A stretch of DNA of 64,000 nt from Rhodanobacteraceae bacterium (GTDB lineage: Bacteria; Pseudomonadota; Gammaproteobacteria; Xanthomonadales; Rhodanobacteraceae): assembly GCA_016790075.1 (NCBI GenBank), contig JAEUPP010000080.1:1-64000 (forward strand), given 5' to 3'. The notes beneath the pieces were generated by a model that had not been told where the DNA came from, searched no databases, and saw only the letters and a program-made list of their open reading frames with translations. Positions 1-9,166 of the stretch are shown one piece after another. Made by a program: the position numbers and the translations under genes. Each line of letters starts with the position of its first letter. Within the stretch, counting starts at the first letter, position 1.

Positions 1-259
1 ATCTCTGCCATGTCTTCACCCAACTGCCTCGCGCTCAGTCGCTCACCGACTTTGAGGCTCTCTTGCCTTGGCGCGTCTCTGCTACGGATCTCAACAGAGT
101 AGTTGATGCTTGAGTAGATGTAGGTTGCGGAGCGCTTACGACCCATCTGGCCTGATTGCCTTCGTTTCGACGTTCTCCGGCTTTGCCCGCCAAACCCGGC
201 GGTATCGGACCGGTCACGCAGTCCGCAAGTCGAAACCGTTCAAACCAGAGGCATGTGTC
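1..259. other. Non-coding leader at window edge
   Basis: No convincing coding sequence is seen here. The reading frame of the following gene stays open back to about 110, but that stretch does not look like a signal peptide or a known domain. It may hold the promoter of the first secreted protein and the end of something upstream. No clear promoter boxes were recognised. Confidence 0.5.
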
Positions 260-2662
260 ATGAGCTCGAAACGATGGAAGTTCCTGCTCCCGGAAGTCCT
301 GATCGGGGCGATCAGAAAAATCGGCATGGTGTGTTTGATGTGGTTCAGCCTGGGGGAGCCTTCCTGGGCTATTGACCCCGATCCGAACCCTGAGCCCAAC
401 GACTGCGTAAACGACGTGGTCGGCTCAATACAGGGCTCGCCGGCCGATCTGCTGTTCGGGCAATCCGCCACAGTGAACTGGTCGGTCTCCCGTCCCAGCA
501 ACTGCCCGGCAGTCCTCAAGCTCGGCCCGGACCAGTTCAACGAAACGCTGATCAGCCCAAGCGGATCACGGGTGGTAACGCCTGGTTATCTGGGAACTCA
601 TGTCTGGTATGTCCGCGCCACTTATGCAGGCCTCAGCCGCATCGTCGCGTCGACCGCACTGCGCGTAGGTTGCCGGCCATTGCCCAGCGATACGATCGTG
701 CGCATCGAGGGCAGCGACGCAAGCTGGCGCTGCCTTCTGGTCCAGGCGCTTGAAGCTGGCAACAAGACCATTGTGCTGTCGCCGGATGTGGACATGCCGT
801 GGTTCAACGACACCGTGCGGGTAAAACCCAACACCATACTCACCAGCAATCCCAACTACCCCAACCCCGCCACAGCGGTGCGCACACCGACGTCGCTGGG
901 CCCTGCAATCAGGACCGACGCCAGCGGCCGTCCCAAGCCCTTGTTCCTCGTCTCCTGCGAAGTGGCGCAGGCCGGGCCGGTGGTGTTCGATGGATTCCGG
1001 CTGATTGGCCCGCATTGGAATCCGGTAACCGGTGACGAGAACAAGCGGGTTACCGGCATCTATGTACGTTCATGTGACAACGTAAAAATCACCAATATGG
1101 AAATCGCGGGCTGGAGCGGGCAGGGCGTCTACGTAAAAGATCCCGATAACGTCAATTCAGTTCCTTCGCAGGTACAGGTCACCGACAGCTACATCCACCA
1201 CAATCAGTTTGAGGATGGTTATGGCTACGGCGTTGAATCGACTGACGGTGCTCAGGTGCTGATTGAGCGCAACGTATTCAATTTCAATCGTCATGCTATC
1301 GCTGGCGGCGGCGCTGATGGCGGCAGTTTTGCGTTTGGCGTCAATGGCACGGGCTATACCGCAAGAAACAATCTGGTATTGCGTGGCGGTGGCTACCACC
1401 AGAACGAAGCCACCGGAAAGGTATGGCAAACGCACCAGTTCGATATGCATGGCACTGAGTCCTGCATTGAAATCCATCTTTCCTTCGGCATATTTGGCAG
1501 TATCGAAATAGCCGAGCTATACCACAGTGGCTGCGGTCAGGCGGGCCGAAACCTGCTCTACGTGAACAACGCTTTCCAGTACCGCACTGGCACGGCGATC
1601 AAACTTCGAGGACGTTCCTATCTGTCATCGGTCATGCTGGAAAACGTATTTCCACGCTCCGAGTCGGAAAGCATGGTGCAGAACCGCGGCCCATCAACCT
1701 TTCCGCCAATGCAGAAGGTCAATAACACCGTAAACTACGACACAGCCGGGAAATACGGCGTGTGCGACATCAACGGTGACGGCACGGACGATTTGTTCCT
1801 GGCGACCGGGGTGAACTGGTGGTGGTCGCCGGGCGGCAAGATGCCTTGGAGTTTCTTACGTCAAGACTACGCCCGCCTCGAAGACGTCGGGCTTGGCGAT
1901 TTTGACGGCGATGGCCGCTGTGATGTGCTGACTGGCAATCCTTTCAGGATTTCCCGTGGCGCTAGAGCGGATTGGCAGGAAATGCCGGGTGGCCATGGCG
2001 CCGATATGCAGAGTCTGCGTTTTGCCGACTTCAACGGTGATGGCCGTACCGACATTTTCCGCCGTGACCCGGAGGGGCGCTGGTTCATTGTCTCACCGGG
2101 CGTATTTGACTGGACCGAGATCAACAATTCCGTTGTTCCCTTGAGCGAGCTGCGTCTGGGCGACTTCAATGGTGATCGCGTCGCTGATGTTGTGGCTCCG
2201 GTGGGTGGCAACTGGAAAGTTTCCTACGGCGGTGTTACCGCCTGGCAGCAGCTGAATCGCATCCGCGGCGAAAGCCTGCGCAATTACGTGATCGGCGACA
2301 TCAACGGTAACGGCATCGATGATGTCTTGCGTTACCGATTCCTGGTCCGTCAAAGCGCGCTACCCTCAGGTTCGCCGCCGGGTCTCGGTGACAAAGGTAT
2401 CTGGGAAGTAACCTGGGACGGTCGCGGCACCAATTGGATAGCCCTGAATACCTATACATCACCCGGCAACGAGAACATGAATGTTCCTGTTCCAGGGTTT
2501 GTCGGGCGATTCGAGAACAACGACGGACAAGTACAAAAGCGGTTGTTGATCGCCCCACCTGCCGCCACCTATGAATTTGGCTTGCTGAGCCGACGCTACC
2601 GCGGTCGTACGCTCAACGTAAGCACCGGCGCCCTCGAATTCCACGGAGATGTTCAGTACTGA
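260..2662 (+). CDS. Secreted beta-helix / FG-GAP repeat protein
   Basis: Predicted exported protein of 800 aa; its substrate is unknown. The chosen ATG has AGAGG eight bases upstream and opens a signal peptide (basic MSSKRWKF, then a hydrophobic stretch ending near PSWA). An Ig-like module follows at roughly residues 48-150, with two Cys and a GQSATVNWSVS strand. The middle (about 230-460) has short strand-turn units such as FDGFRLIGP and VTDSYIHHNQF, as in right-handed parallel beta-helices. The C-terminal half carries five FG-GAP/VCBS-like units (DINGDGTDDLF, DFDGDGRCDVL, DFNGDGRTDIF, DFNGDRVADVV, DINGNGIDDVL), which usually form calcium-binding beta-propeller blades. The next gene has the same N-terminal module on a different body. 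A role in polysaccharide binding or surface adhesion is only a guess. A strong hairpin terminator follows directly. Confidence 0.8.
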   Translation: MSSKRWKFLLPEVLIGAIRKIGMVCLMWFSLGEPSWAIDPDPNPEPNDCVNDVVGSIQGSPADLLFGQSATVNWSVSRPSNCPAVLKLGPDQFNETLISPSGSRVVTPGYLGTHVWYVRATYAGLSRIVASTALRVGCRPLPSDTIVRIEGSDASWRCLLVQALEAGNKTIVLSPDVDMPWFNDTVRVKPNTILTSNPNYPNPATAVRTPTSLGPAIRTDASGRPKPLFLVSCEVAQAGPVVFDGFRLIGPHWNPVTGDENKRVTGIYVRSCDNVKITNMEIAGWSGQGVYVKDPDNVNSVPSQVQVTDSYIHHNQFEDGYGYGVESTDGAQVLIERNVFNFNRHAIAGGGADGGSFAFGVNGTGYTARNNLVLRGGGYHQNEATGKVWQTHQFDMHGTESCIEIHLSFGIFGSIEIAELYHSGCGQAGRNLLYVNNAFQYRTGTAIKLRGRSYLSSVMLENVFPRSESESMVQNRGPSTFPPMQKVNNTVNYDTAGKYGVCDINGDGTDDLFLATGVNWWWSPGGKMPWSFLRQDYARLEDVGLGDFDGDGRCDVLTGNPFRISRGARADWQEMPGGHGADMQSLRFADFNGDGRTDIFRRDPEGRWFIVSPGVFDWTEINNSVVPLSELRLGDFNGDRVADVVAPVGGNWKVSYGGVTAWQQLNRIRGESLRNYVIGDINGNGIDDVLRYRFLVRQSALPSGSPPGLGDKGIWEVTWDGRGTNWIALNTYTSPGNENMNVPVPGFVGRFENNDGQVQKRLLIAPPAATYEFGLLSRRYRGRTLNVSTGALEFHGDVQY

Positions 2663-2685
2663 GCATCGTGGCATTGCGTGAATCG

Positions 2686-2714
2686 AAGCGGTGCGCGTCA
2701 CGCGCACCGCTTTT
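2686..2714 (+). terminator. Rho-independent terminator
   Basis: A perfect 12-bp stem (AAGCGGTGCGCG against CGCGCACCGCTT) with a 3-base loop TCA runs into a short T run, 24 bases after the stop codon of the beta-helix/FG-GAP gene. Confidence 0.8.
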
Positions 2715-2776
2715 CGCCGTGATGCGCCGCCGGACAGGCACTTTGCGATTTCGCCGCGTTGGTTCGATATCCGCCT

Positions 2777-2849
2777 GATCAGCATCTGAGCAGCATCTGA
2801 GCAGCATCCGAGCAGCATCCGAGCAGCATCCGAGCAGCATCCGAGCAGC
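2777..2849. repeat. 11-bp tandem repeat, about 6.5 copies
   Basis: Units of GAGCAGCATCC (the first copy GATCAGCATCT, the second GAGCAGCATCT, then four identical units and a partial one) follow one another without spacers. The array lies between a terminator and the start of the next secreted-protein gene, about 120 bases upstream of its ATG. The 11-bp period is close to one DNA turn, so the units lie on the same face of the helix. Confidence 0.9.
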
Positions 2850-2969
2850 GCTGCTGCAGCGGAATCGCATGACCAACTTCAGATGCGAACGTCGTTACTC
2901 GACGCGGTAGGCGGATGGCGTCGACATCGGTGGCGCCGCGTCTACCAATCGTCTTTTTGGAGAATCACG

Positions 2970-5561
2970 ATGAACCTTGAGTTGCACCGATCCCGTTCCA
3001 CCACGCAACAACACCGTTCCAACAAATCCGGCGTATGGCCGCTGTTGCTGTCGGCTCTGACCCTCGCTCTGTCCATAAACAACAAGGCAATGGCTGAGGA
3101 TGGAGGGCCGGACATGTGTCTGGAGGATGCGGTTGCGACCATCTCGCCGGCAAGTGTAGTCGTCCAACCGGGGCAGGCCGCAGTGTTCAACTGGACGTTG
3201 AGCACCTATTCCTGCACGGTCACTCTCGATCTCGGCAGTGTGCGCGTTGCGACCGGCACGGCAGGGGGTAGCGGCCAGGTATCGATCGTACCCAATGCAG
3301 GTACGACGACTTACGACCTGATCGGCAGACGCAATGGGCAGTGGCGTCAGTTCGCAACGGTGCAGGTCGTTGTTCAGGATCCGGCGGCATACACGTCGGC
3401 CAATACACCGGTTTGCACGTCCGCACAAACGGCCCGGCACAATGAGATCGTCGCAGCTCAGCAGTCAATCGACGTGTCTGATCCATTTCACGCCTACATC
3501 GGTCCGTACGAGGGCGATGGCTTTCTGTGGCGGAACTGGAAGCCGATCGATCGATTCAAGCGGGCATCCTGCGGCTATTTGGGAAACTACGGCTTCTACA
3601 CCGGTACGCCCCTGATTCAACATGACCGTGAGGCGGACCTCAATCTCTACATCACGCCGAGTGCCTACTTCCAGCGCCGGATCACGTTGCCGGTCGATCT
3701 TGGCCTGACGCTCCCGCATGCCGTCCTCAATGGTGCTGGCACGTGCGGTACGAACGGGAGCTGCATGGAAGCCGAAGTGACACATCATCCGAGTCTGAAT
3801 AGCCCATGGTTTCCCCCCGTCGACAATGCGCCGTCTCCAGTTGAGGGGAGTGACATCTGTGCTTATGGTCCGTATGTCGCTGACGGCGGCCACGCCGGGC
3901 GTCCTGAAATCCATCCTTCCGAGGCTTTGTGGTGGAAGTCGGTGCCGACTCCATCCGGCGTCATCCAGGAGTCACGCGTCATGCTGGTGCAGGACGACTC
4001 GAATCGCTTCGATGATCGCGTGGCCGACTTCGTTCCGGACATGCCGCTGAATATGAAGGCGTGGTCGGGCGGCACCATGACGTCGTTCATTCGCTATGCG
4101 TTCCGTGTGCCGCTTGCGGGTGGCCCCGCGCAGTATCTGCACGTGTGGAATGAGCCGCGAAGCCGGATTGTCAACACCTATACCGAGTACCCGGACGATG
4201 TGACCACGGGCACGCATCACACGCTGAGTTTCGATGGCGTGCCGCGCTTCACCATCGTCGAGCAGGGCCCGCGGGAAAGCGAGCTGTCTGTCGTCTACGA
4301 TCATGACCTTACGAATCGAAACGACTTGTTCGATGTTTGCAAGCGCGCGGACGGTACCTTGCAGGGCTATGCGCTGATGCGCGCCCGCTACGGTATCGGT
4401 TCCCCCGACAGTTCGGTCGGCGAAGGCTACGCGGAAGTGCTACTCAGGCACTCCTATGCAGCGACCGATGCAGGTGGTGCGCAGGCCATGGCCGACGCCG
4501 CCAAGCGCGTGAAACCGCCGGCGCAGTCGTCCGTGCTCGACACCACGGTTGACTTCGATTCGCTGCAACTCGTCACGGACGATGCGGGCGCATCGCTGCG
4601 CGGCGACCTGCTGATCGGATTCAAGTCCGGCGTCACCTTGGCGCGTGCGAGCGAGAAGCAGGGGCGTGAATTGCCGTCTGCTCTGGAGACGCAGTCAAAG
4701 GATGGGGGCAAGGACTGGGTTCGCGTGCGTGGTGTAGACCTCGCCGGCGGGCAGGTGCTGAATCTGGAGTTGTCCAATGGTGAGAACGTCTCGGGAAGTC
4801 TGCCGGGTCTGGGCATTGCATTTGAACTCATGGCGCAGCCGACCGCAAAGGCATCGACACCGCAGCAACGCGCGACCGCTTGGCGGCGATTCGTCCGGAA
4901 CCTTCATGTCAGCGACGCATCGATGCCGAAGAACTTCGCCCTGATCGACCGCTGGCTGGTAAGTTCGGCGCCGGCCTTCTCCGCCAAACGCAACGGGCGG
5001 GTCTCTCGCGAGGATCAGCACGGTGTTGCGGAATATCTCAATCGTGGGCTCGGGGACGAGAAGGCCGTGACGACGCTCGCGAAGGCGATCAAGACCGTTC
5101 AGTGGCGTGAAGCCGGGCGTATCGTGGCAGGAGGGGATTCAGAGTTCTCCCACCAGGTCGTACTAGGCACCGGCGCGGATTCCGCGAGTATCGAGGTGAC
5201 ACTGCAGGTCGACGACATCTTCAGCGGGTCACACACGCGGTCAATCGGCGTAGTGAATCAGGGTATTCTGGAAAATGAACCATCGGCCTGGATAGAGACG
5301 TTGGCCACGCTGGCGGGAGTCGATCAACAGGAACTCGCCCGGGAGCCAAGGCTAGGCTCCGACGGTGAGGTTACCGAGCTGGAGGCAAATCGTGGCCTGC
5401 TGCTGCAGGCAGCCAGCAACAGTCTGCGCGACGGCGTTGTCACTCAGCGCGAACTCAAGGCACAGATCGAGCTTGCCCGCTCGATTGCCCGGCAGATCAC
5501 CACCGACAAACAGGCAACCGAGACGACCGCGCGTAGTGCCTCCAACGGCGCCGGTTACTAG
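2970..5561 (+). CDS. Secreted protein with N-terminal Ig-like module, function unknown
   Basis: Exported protein of 863 aa that I do not recognise as a named family. The frame is open from 2883, but the ATG at 2970 has GGAG seven bases upstream and starts a signal peptide (MNLELHRSR..., hydrophobic LLLSALTLALS, cleavage likely after AMA). Residues about 50-145 resemble the N-terminal module of the preceding gene: a leading Cys, GQAAVFNWTLS, a second Cys and a TVTLDLG strand. The rest has several Cys residues and no motif I can assign to an enzyme. The last 300 residues look helical and may form a separate domain. Its position after the beta-helix/FG-GAP gene and before a Ser/Thr kinase suggests a shared extracellular programme, but this is inference. 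Confidence 0.75.
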   Translation: MNLELHRSRSTTQQHRSNKSGVWPLLLSALTLALSINNKAMAEDGGPDMCLEDAVATISPASVVVQPGQAAVFNWTLSTYSCTVTLDLGSVRVATGTAGGSGQVSIVPNAGTTTYDLIGRRNGQWRQFATVQVVVQDPAAYTSANTPVCTSAQTARHNEIVAAQQSIDVSDPFHAYIGPYEGDGFLWRNWKPIDRFKRASCGYLGNYGFYTGTPLIQHDREADLNLYITPSAYFQRRITLPVDLGLTLPHAVLNGAGTCGTNGSCMEAEVTHHPSLNSPWFPPVDNAPSPVEGSDICAYGPYVADGGHAGRPEIHPSEALWWKSVPTPSGVIQESRVMLVQDDSNRFDDRVADFVPDMPLNMKAWSGGTMTSFIRYAFRVPLAGGPAQYLHVWNEPRSRIVNTYTEYPDDVTTGTHHTLSFDGVPRFTIVEQGPRESELSVVYDHDLTNRNDLFDVCKRADGTLQGYALMRARYGIGSPDSSVGEGYAEVLLRHSYAATDAGGAQAMADAAKRVKPPAQSSVLDTTVDFDSLQLVTDDAGASLRGDLLIGFKSGVTLARASEKQGRELPSALETQSKDGGKDWVRVRGVDLAGGQVLNLELSNGENVSGSLPGLGIAFELMAQPTAKASTPQQRATAWRRFVRNLHVSDASMPKNFALIDRWLVSSAPAFSAKRNGRVSREDQHGVAEYLNRGLGDEKAVTTLAKAIKTVQWREAGRIVAGGDSEFSHQVVLGTGADSASIEVTLQVDDIFSGSHTRSIGVVNQGILENEPSAWIETLATLAGVDQQELAREPRLGSDGEVTELEANRGLLLQAASNSLRDGVVTQRELKAQIELARSIARQITTDKQATETTARSASNGAGY

Positions 5562-5577
5562 CGCTGAGAAATACCTC

Positions 5578-5609
5578 GCCAGGGTGAGCCAGGGACGGCT
5601 CACCCTGGC
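5578..5609 (+). terminator. Hairpin terminator without T tract
   Basis: A perfect 13-bp stem (GCCAGGGTGAGCC with GGCTCACCCTGGC) and a 6-base loop start 17 bases after the stop codon. No T run follows, so this is either a weak or factor-assisted terminator or an mRNA-stabilising hairpin. Confidence 0.6.
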
Positions 5610-5678
5610 AAGCACGGCGCAGTGCCTGGATATTCAGAGTGAACCCGGACATGTGATGAACTGCTAAGTCAAGAAATA

Positions 5679-5695
5679 TAGTAATTAATTTACTA
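5679..5695. promoter_or_regulatory. AT-rich palindrome upstream of kinase 1
   Basis: TAGTAATTAATTTACTA has perfect 6-base arms (TAGTAA and TTACTA) around TTAAT. It lies in the only AT-rich patch between the second secreted-protein gene and the kinase, about 170 bases before the kinase ATG. It could be an operator; no regulator can be assigned. Confidence 0.35.
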
Positions 5696-5863
5696 ACAAA
5701 TGGTCATGGTCGGCCTGACACCGCGTGTATTCGGTCGATGGCATGTGGATTCGCCGTGTGTTGCCATCGAAAATCCCACTGGCCGACAAGAAAAGCGCGG
5801 CGTCTGCGCCCATCGCCCTGAGTATCATCGCAGGCCAATCCAGCGACTCCCCGGTACGCCGAC

Positions 5864-8650
5864 ATGAGCAACCGCCTCAGCTATCAGGAACTCTTCGAGC
5901 GGTTCAACGAACTGGCCGTCCTGCCGGCGCGTGAGCAGTCCGCAGCATTGCAGGCGCTGAATCTGCACGATGATGACTACAAGCGTCTGTTGCAGATGCT
6001 CGCTGCGGATCAAAGAACGGGGCCGGGTTTTCTGGATCAGCCGTTGCTGCAATACGCCGAGCAGTTGAACGTCGATGCGGAAGTGGTGCAGCCCGAGGCC
6101 TTGATCGGGCAGCAGTACGGTGATTTCGTGCTGGAGCGTCTGATCGGCCAGGGCGGCATGGCGACGGTGTTCAAGGCGCGCCGTACAGGTGTCGACTTCG
6201 ATCAGGTCGTCGCACTGAAGATCCTGAAGCGTGGGCTGTTCTCCAGCCTGGAGCAGCGCTTGTTTCAGCGCGAACGGCAGGTGCTGGCGCAGCTGAGCCA
6301 TCCCAACATCGCGCATCTGGTCGACGGCGGGATCACGCCGGCAGGAATTCCCTACCTGGTCATGGAGTATGTCGAGGGTATTCGCCTCGACGCGTACGTA
6401 CAGCAACACCGACTCGGTTTGCGCGAACGCATCGAATTGTTTGTGCGCATGGCGCGGGCGGTCGAAGCAGCGCATCGCATGCTGGTCGTGCACCGCGATC
6501 TGAAACCCTCCAACATTCTGGTCACCTCAGGCGGCGTGCCCAAGCTGCTGGATTTCGGTATTGCCAAGTTGCTTACAGACGGCGATGAGATTCTGACCCG
6601 CTCAATCACCCAGGTGCTGACACCCGGCTACGCGGCACCGGAACAAGTTGCCGGAGCGCAGATCACGACGGCTACCGATGTCTATGCACTCGGCGTGATC
6701 TTGTATGAGCTGCTGACCGGCGCAAGGCCCGAGGGGCCGGTTCCACTGCTTGCATCCAAACAAGCTGCGCGCTCGGCACCGTCGACCACTCTCGCGCCAC
6801 CGCACACCGTCACTGTGATGAGGCGGTTGCTACAAGGCGACTTGGACAGCATCCTGGCGCAGGCGCTGGCAGCCAGCCCGGAGCTGCGCTACCCATCGGC
6901 CGGCGCGCTGATCGATGACTTGCAGAACTATCTGCATGGTCTGCCGATTCGCGCACATCCCCCTTCCCGCTGGTACCGTTTCAGGAAATTTGTGACACGG
7001 CATCGCGCATTGGTGACGACATCGACTGCGCTGTCGTTAGCTTTGGTCACCGCACTGGCGGCTGCTTTGTGGCAGAACCGTCAAGCACGGCTGGAGTTGC
7101 GGCGCGCCGATCTGACCCAGAAGTTCCTGCTCGATGTGATGGATACGGCCCAGGCCGAGCTGCCCCCAGACCAGCAACCCACACCCGCACAGCTCGCGAA
7201 ACAAGCCGCGCTGCGTCTACGCGATGATTCCACGGTACCGCCCAGCCTTCGCGCGGACCTGCTGCTCGCGCTCGGCAGGATTTCTTTCTCCAACGCCGCC
7301 TATGAACAAGCTGCAGACTATGTTCAACAAGCTTTGGATATTCGTACTCGGGTCGAAGGGGCCGATCATGAGAACACTCTGGAAGCGCGGATACTATTGC
7401 TGGAGATTCGCGATGAACAAGGGAAAAGTGCTGAGGTCGCAAGGGACCTGAAGGCGTTGATACCTGTGTTGCGCGAACGTCGCTCGAAACATCTGGACGA
7501 GGCTTTGGGAGCGTGTAGTTTTTCCCAAATGCGGATCGGGGAGGTGGAGCCCGCCCTCGCATGCCAGCGCGAGCGCATCGATCTGATACGCCGTGAGCAA
7601 GGTATGGGTCAGGAGTTCCTGATCGCGCAGATGCAACTGGCGGACCTTCTGGTTCATGTGGATCGCCACCGCGAAGCGATTGCGCTCTTCGAGTCAACCC
7701 TGGCGGCCTGGCGGTCAGCAAGTTACTCCGAAGAGCACAGTGACTACGTAAGAAGCCAGTCCACTCTGGCGGTGGCTTACCACGCCGTCGGCGAGTGGCA
7801 GAAAGCGATTTCGATGTTCAAACAGGTGCTGCTCATCAAGAGAAAGACCTTGCCCGGCAAGCACCCGGCCTTGTCCAGCACCTTGGCATCGCTGGGCATG
7901 TTGCAAGCGCAGGTCATGCAGTACGACGATGCGGACCGACATCTCAACGAGGCGCTGATGATTACGCGTGCGAGTCTCGGCGAGCAACACGCGCAGACCG
8001 TGGTGCGCTTGTCGCAGTTGTCAACGTTGAATGAGCAACGCAATCGGCCGCAGGAAGCCCTTGAGTTTGCCCAATCTGCCGTCGCTATCTGCAACCAGAC
8101 AGTGATTGAAGACGCACTATGTGCTCACGCGAATCTGAGTCTCACCATTGCAGCGAGAGGCGCCACGCCGGAACTGGCGCTGCAGGCCAGTGATCGGGCG
8201 CTAGCTCTCTACCGCCGTCAATTCTCCTCGCGCCATCCGCGCATTGCGGCTGTCTTGTCGCAGCGTGCATTGACACTTCTGCAACTCGATCAGCTGGACG
8301 CCGCGCTCCAAGGCGCCGACGAAGCCACGCAAATGTTCTCCGGCCTGGGGATCAGCGGCACCACGGCCGATCTGATTGCGCACCACGCCCGGGCCAAAGT
8401 CCTGCTCGCACTGAAGCGCTACGATCCGGCCTGGTCCGAGCTCCATGCGGCCATCGGTACGTGGCGCTCTCGTTTTCCTGAACAGAAGAAACAATGGCTA
8501 TTGATGTTGTATGACCAGACCCGTGCCGAGGTGGGGCTGGGAAGGATCGACGATGCAAAACGTACCGCGCAGGAGGCGCTTGCCTTGCAGGTCGACAGCT
8601 CGCTGATAGCCGACGAGATAACAGCGTTTCTGAAGAGCACCGCGCGCTAA
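5864..8650 (+). CDS. Membrane Ser/Thr protein kinase with TPR-like C-terminus (module 1)
   Basis: A 928-aa Hanks-type kinase. Residues 88-340 hold the kinase domain: glycine loop IGQGGMATVF, VALK lysine near 119, catalytic loop HRDLKPSN at 210-217, DFG at 230-232 and AAPE near 257-260, so it should be active. The N-terminal 60 residues resemble the helical leader usual in this family. One membrane segment at about 383-404 follows a basic patch, so the kinase should be cytoplasmic and the C-terminal 500 residues, rich in TPR-like helical pairs, periplasmic and able to sense a ligand. The ECF sigma gene lies convergent, 21 bases beyond the stop codon. Known ECF43-type systems pair such a kinase with a sigma factor it phosphorylates; that role here is inferred. 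Confidence 0.9.
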   Translation: MSNRLSYQELFERFNELAVLPAREQSAALQALNLHDDDYKRLLQMLAADQRTGPGFLDQPLLQYAEQLNVDAEVVQPEALIGQQYGDFVLERLIGQGGMATVFKARRTGVDFDQVVALKILKRGLFSSLEQRLFQRERQVLAQLSHPNIAHLVDGGITPAGIPYLVMEYVEGIRLDAYVQQHRLGLRERIELFVRMARAVEAAHRMLVVHRDLKPSNILVTSGGVPKLLDFGIAKLLTDGDEILTRSITQVLTPGYAAPEQVAGAQITTATDVYALGVILYELLTGARPEGPVPLLASKQAARSAPSTTLAPPHTVTVMRRLLQGDLDSILAQALAASPELRYPSAGALIDDLQNYLHGLPIRAHPPSRWYRFRKFVTRHRALVTTSTALSLALVTALAAALWQNRQARLELRRADLTQKFLLDVMDTAQAELPPDQQPTPAQLAKQAALRLRDDSTVPPSLRADLLLALGRISFSNAAYEQAADYVQQALDIRTRVEGADHENTLEARILLLEIRDEQGKSAEVARDLKALIPVLRERRSKHLDEALGACSFSQMRIGEVEPALACQRERIDLIRREQGMGQEFLIAQMQLADLLVHVDRHREAIALFESTLAAWRSASYSEEHSDYVRSQSTLAVAYHAVGEWQKAISMFKQVLLIKRKTLPGKHPALSSTLASLGMLQAQVMQYDDADRHLNEALMITRASLGEQHAQTVVRLSQLSTLNEQRNRPQEALEFAQSAVAICNQTVIEDALCAHANLSLTIAARGATPELALQASDRALALYRRQFSSRHPRIAAVLSQRALTLLQLDQLDAALQGADEATQMFSGLGISGTTADLIAHHARAKVLLALKRYDPAWSELHAAIGTWRSRFPEQKKQWLLMLYDQTRAEVGLGRIDDAKRTAQEALALQVDSSLIADEITAFLKSTAR

Positions 8651-8671
8651 TCCGCGATACAGCAGTCGGAG

Positions 8672-9166
8672 CTAAGGCATCACACCGTGCAGGAACGCGC
8701 GTGCCGCTCTCCATTCTCGACTCACAGTGCGCAGGGATATCTGCATATGCCTGGCGATTTCATCGAGTTGCAGTCCGGCAAAAAAATGCAGCTCCACGAT
8801 CTTGGCCGCCCGCGGTGCCTGGGTTTCCAGCTCGCTCAGCGCGCGATCGACATGCAAGGCGCTCTCCGCCGTCATGTCCACCAGCCCTTCGGTGTCGGCG
8901 TCCAGATCCAGGCGCAGCGCGTTGTCGCCGCCACGTTTGCTCCGCAATCGGGTGCGTGCACGGTCGACCAGAACATGCCGCATGGCCTTGGCGGCGTAGT
9001 CGAAAAATTTATACTCGTCATCAAATCGCAACGATTTGCCCTGATTCATCTTCAGGTACAACTCGTGCACCAGGCCGGTGGTGTTGATGGTGTCCTTGTC
9101 GGTCTTGGACAACTGCTTTCCGGCCATGGCTTTCAGTCTGAGGTATACATCTTCAAATTGAATCAT
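8672..9166 (-). CDS. ECF-type sigma factor (module 1)
   Basis: A 164-aa sigma-70 family protein of the Sigma70_ECF/TIGR02999 type, with region 2 at about 5-80 (INTTGLVHELYLKM, then AMRHVLVDRARTR) and region 4 at about 110-160 (AKIVELHFFAGLQLDEIARHM, a helix-turn-helix). The ATG at 9166 was chosen because GAGG lies six bases upstream; an in-frame ATG 30 bases earlier is possible. The acidic DAED-like motif of ordinary ECF factors is replaced by N-T-T-G (Thr29-Thr30), as expected for factors activated by threonine phosphorylation. It appears to lack the first helix present in the other two sigma factors of the window. It faces its presumed partner kinase tail to tail. Confidence 0.9.
   Translation of the reverse strand: MIQFEDVYLRLKAMAGKQLSKTDKDTINTTGLVHELYLKMNQGKSLRFDDEYKFFDYAAKAMRHVLVDRARTRLRSKRGGDNALRLDLDADTEGLVDMTAESALHVDRALSELETQAPRAAKIVELHFFAGLQLDEIARHMQISLRTVSREWRAARAFLHGVMP

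Larger units (their letters stand above)
5562..5863. other. Intergenic region before kinase 1
   Basis: This 302-base gap holds a hairpin just after the upstream gene, an AT-rich patch around 5672-5705 with a palindrome, and the leader of the kinase gene. No further gene is seen. Confidence 0.6.

Noticed and set aside
2777-2849. CRISPR array
   Set aside because: The units follow each other without spacers and no cas gene is in the window; the same applies to 9376-9431.
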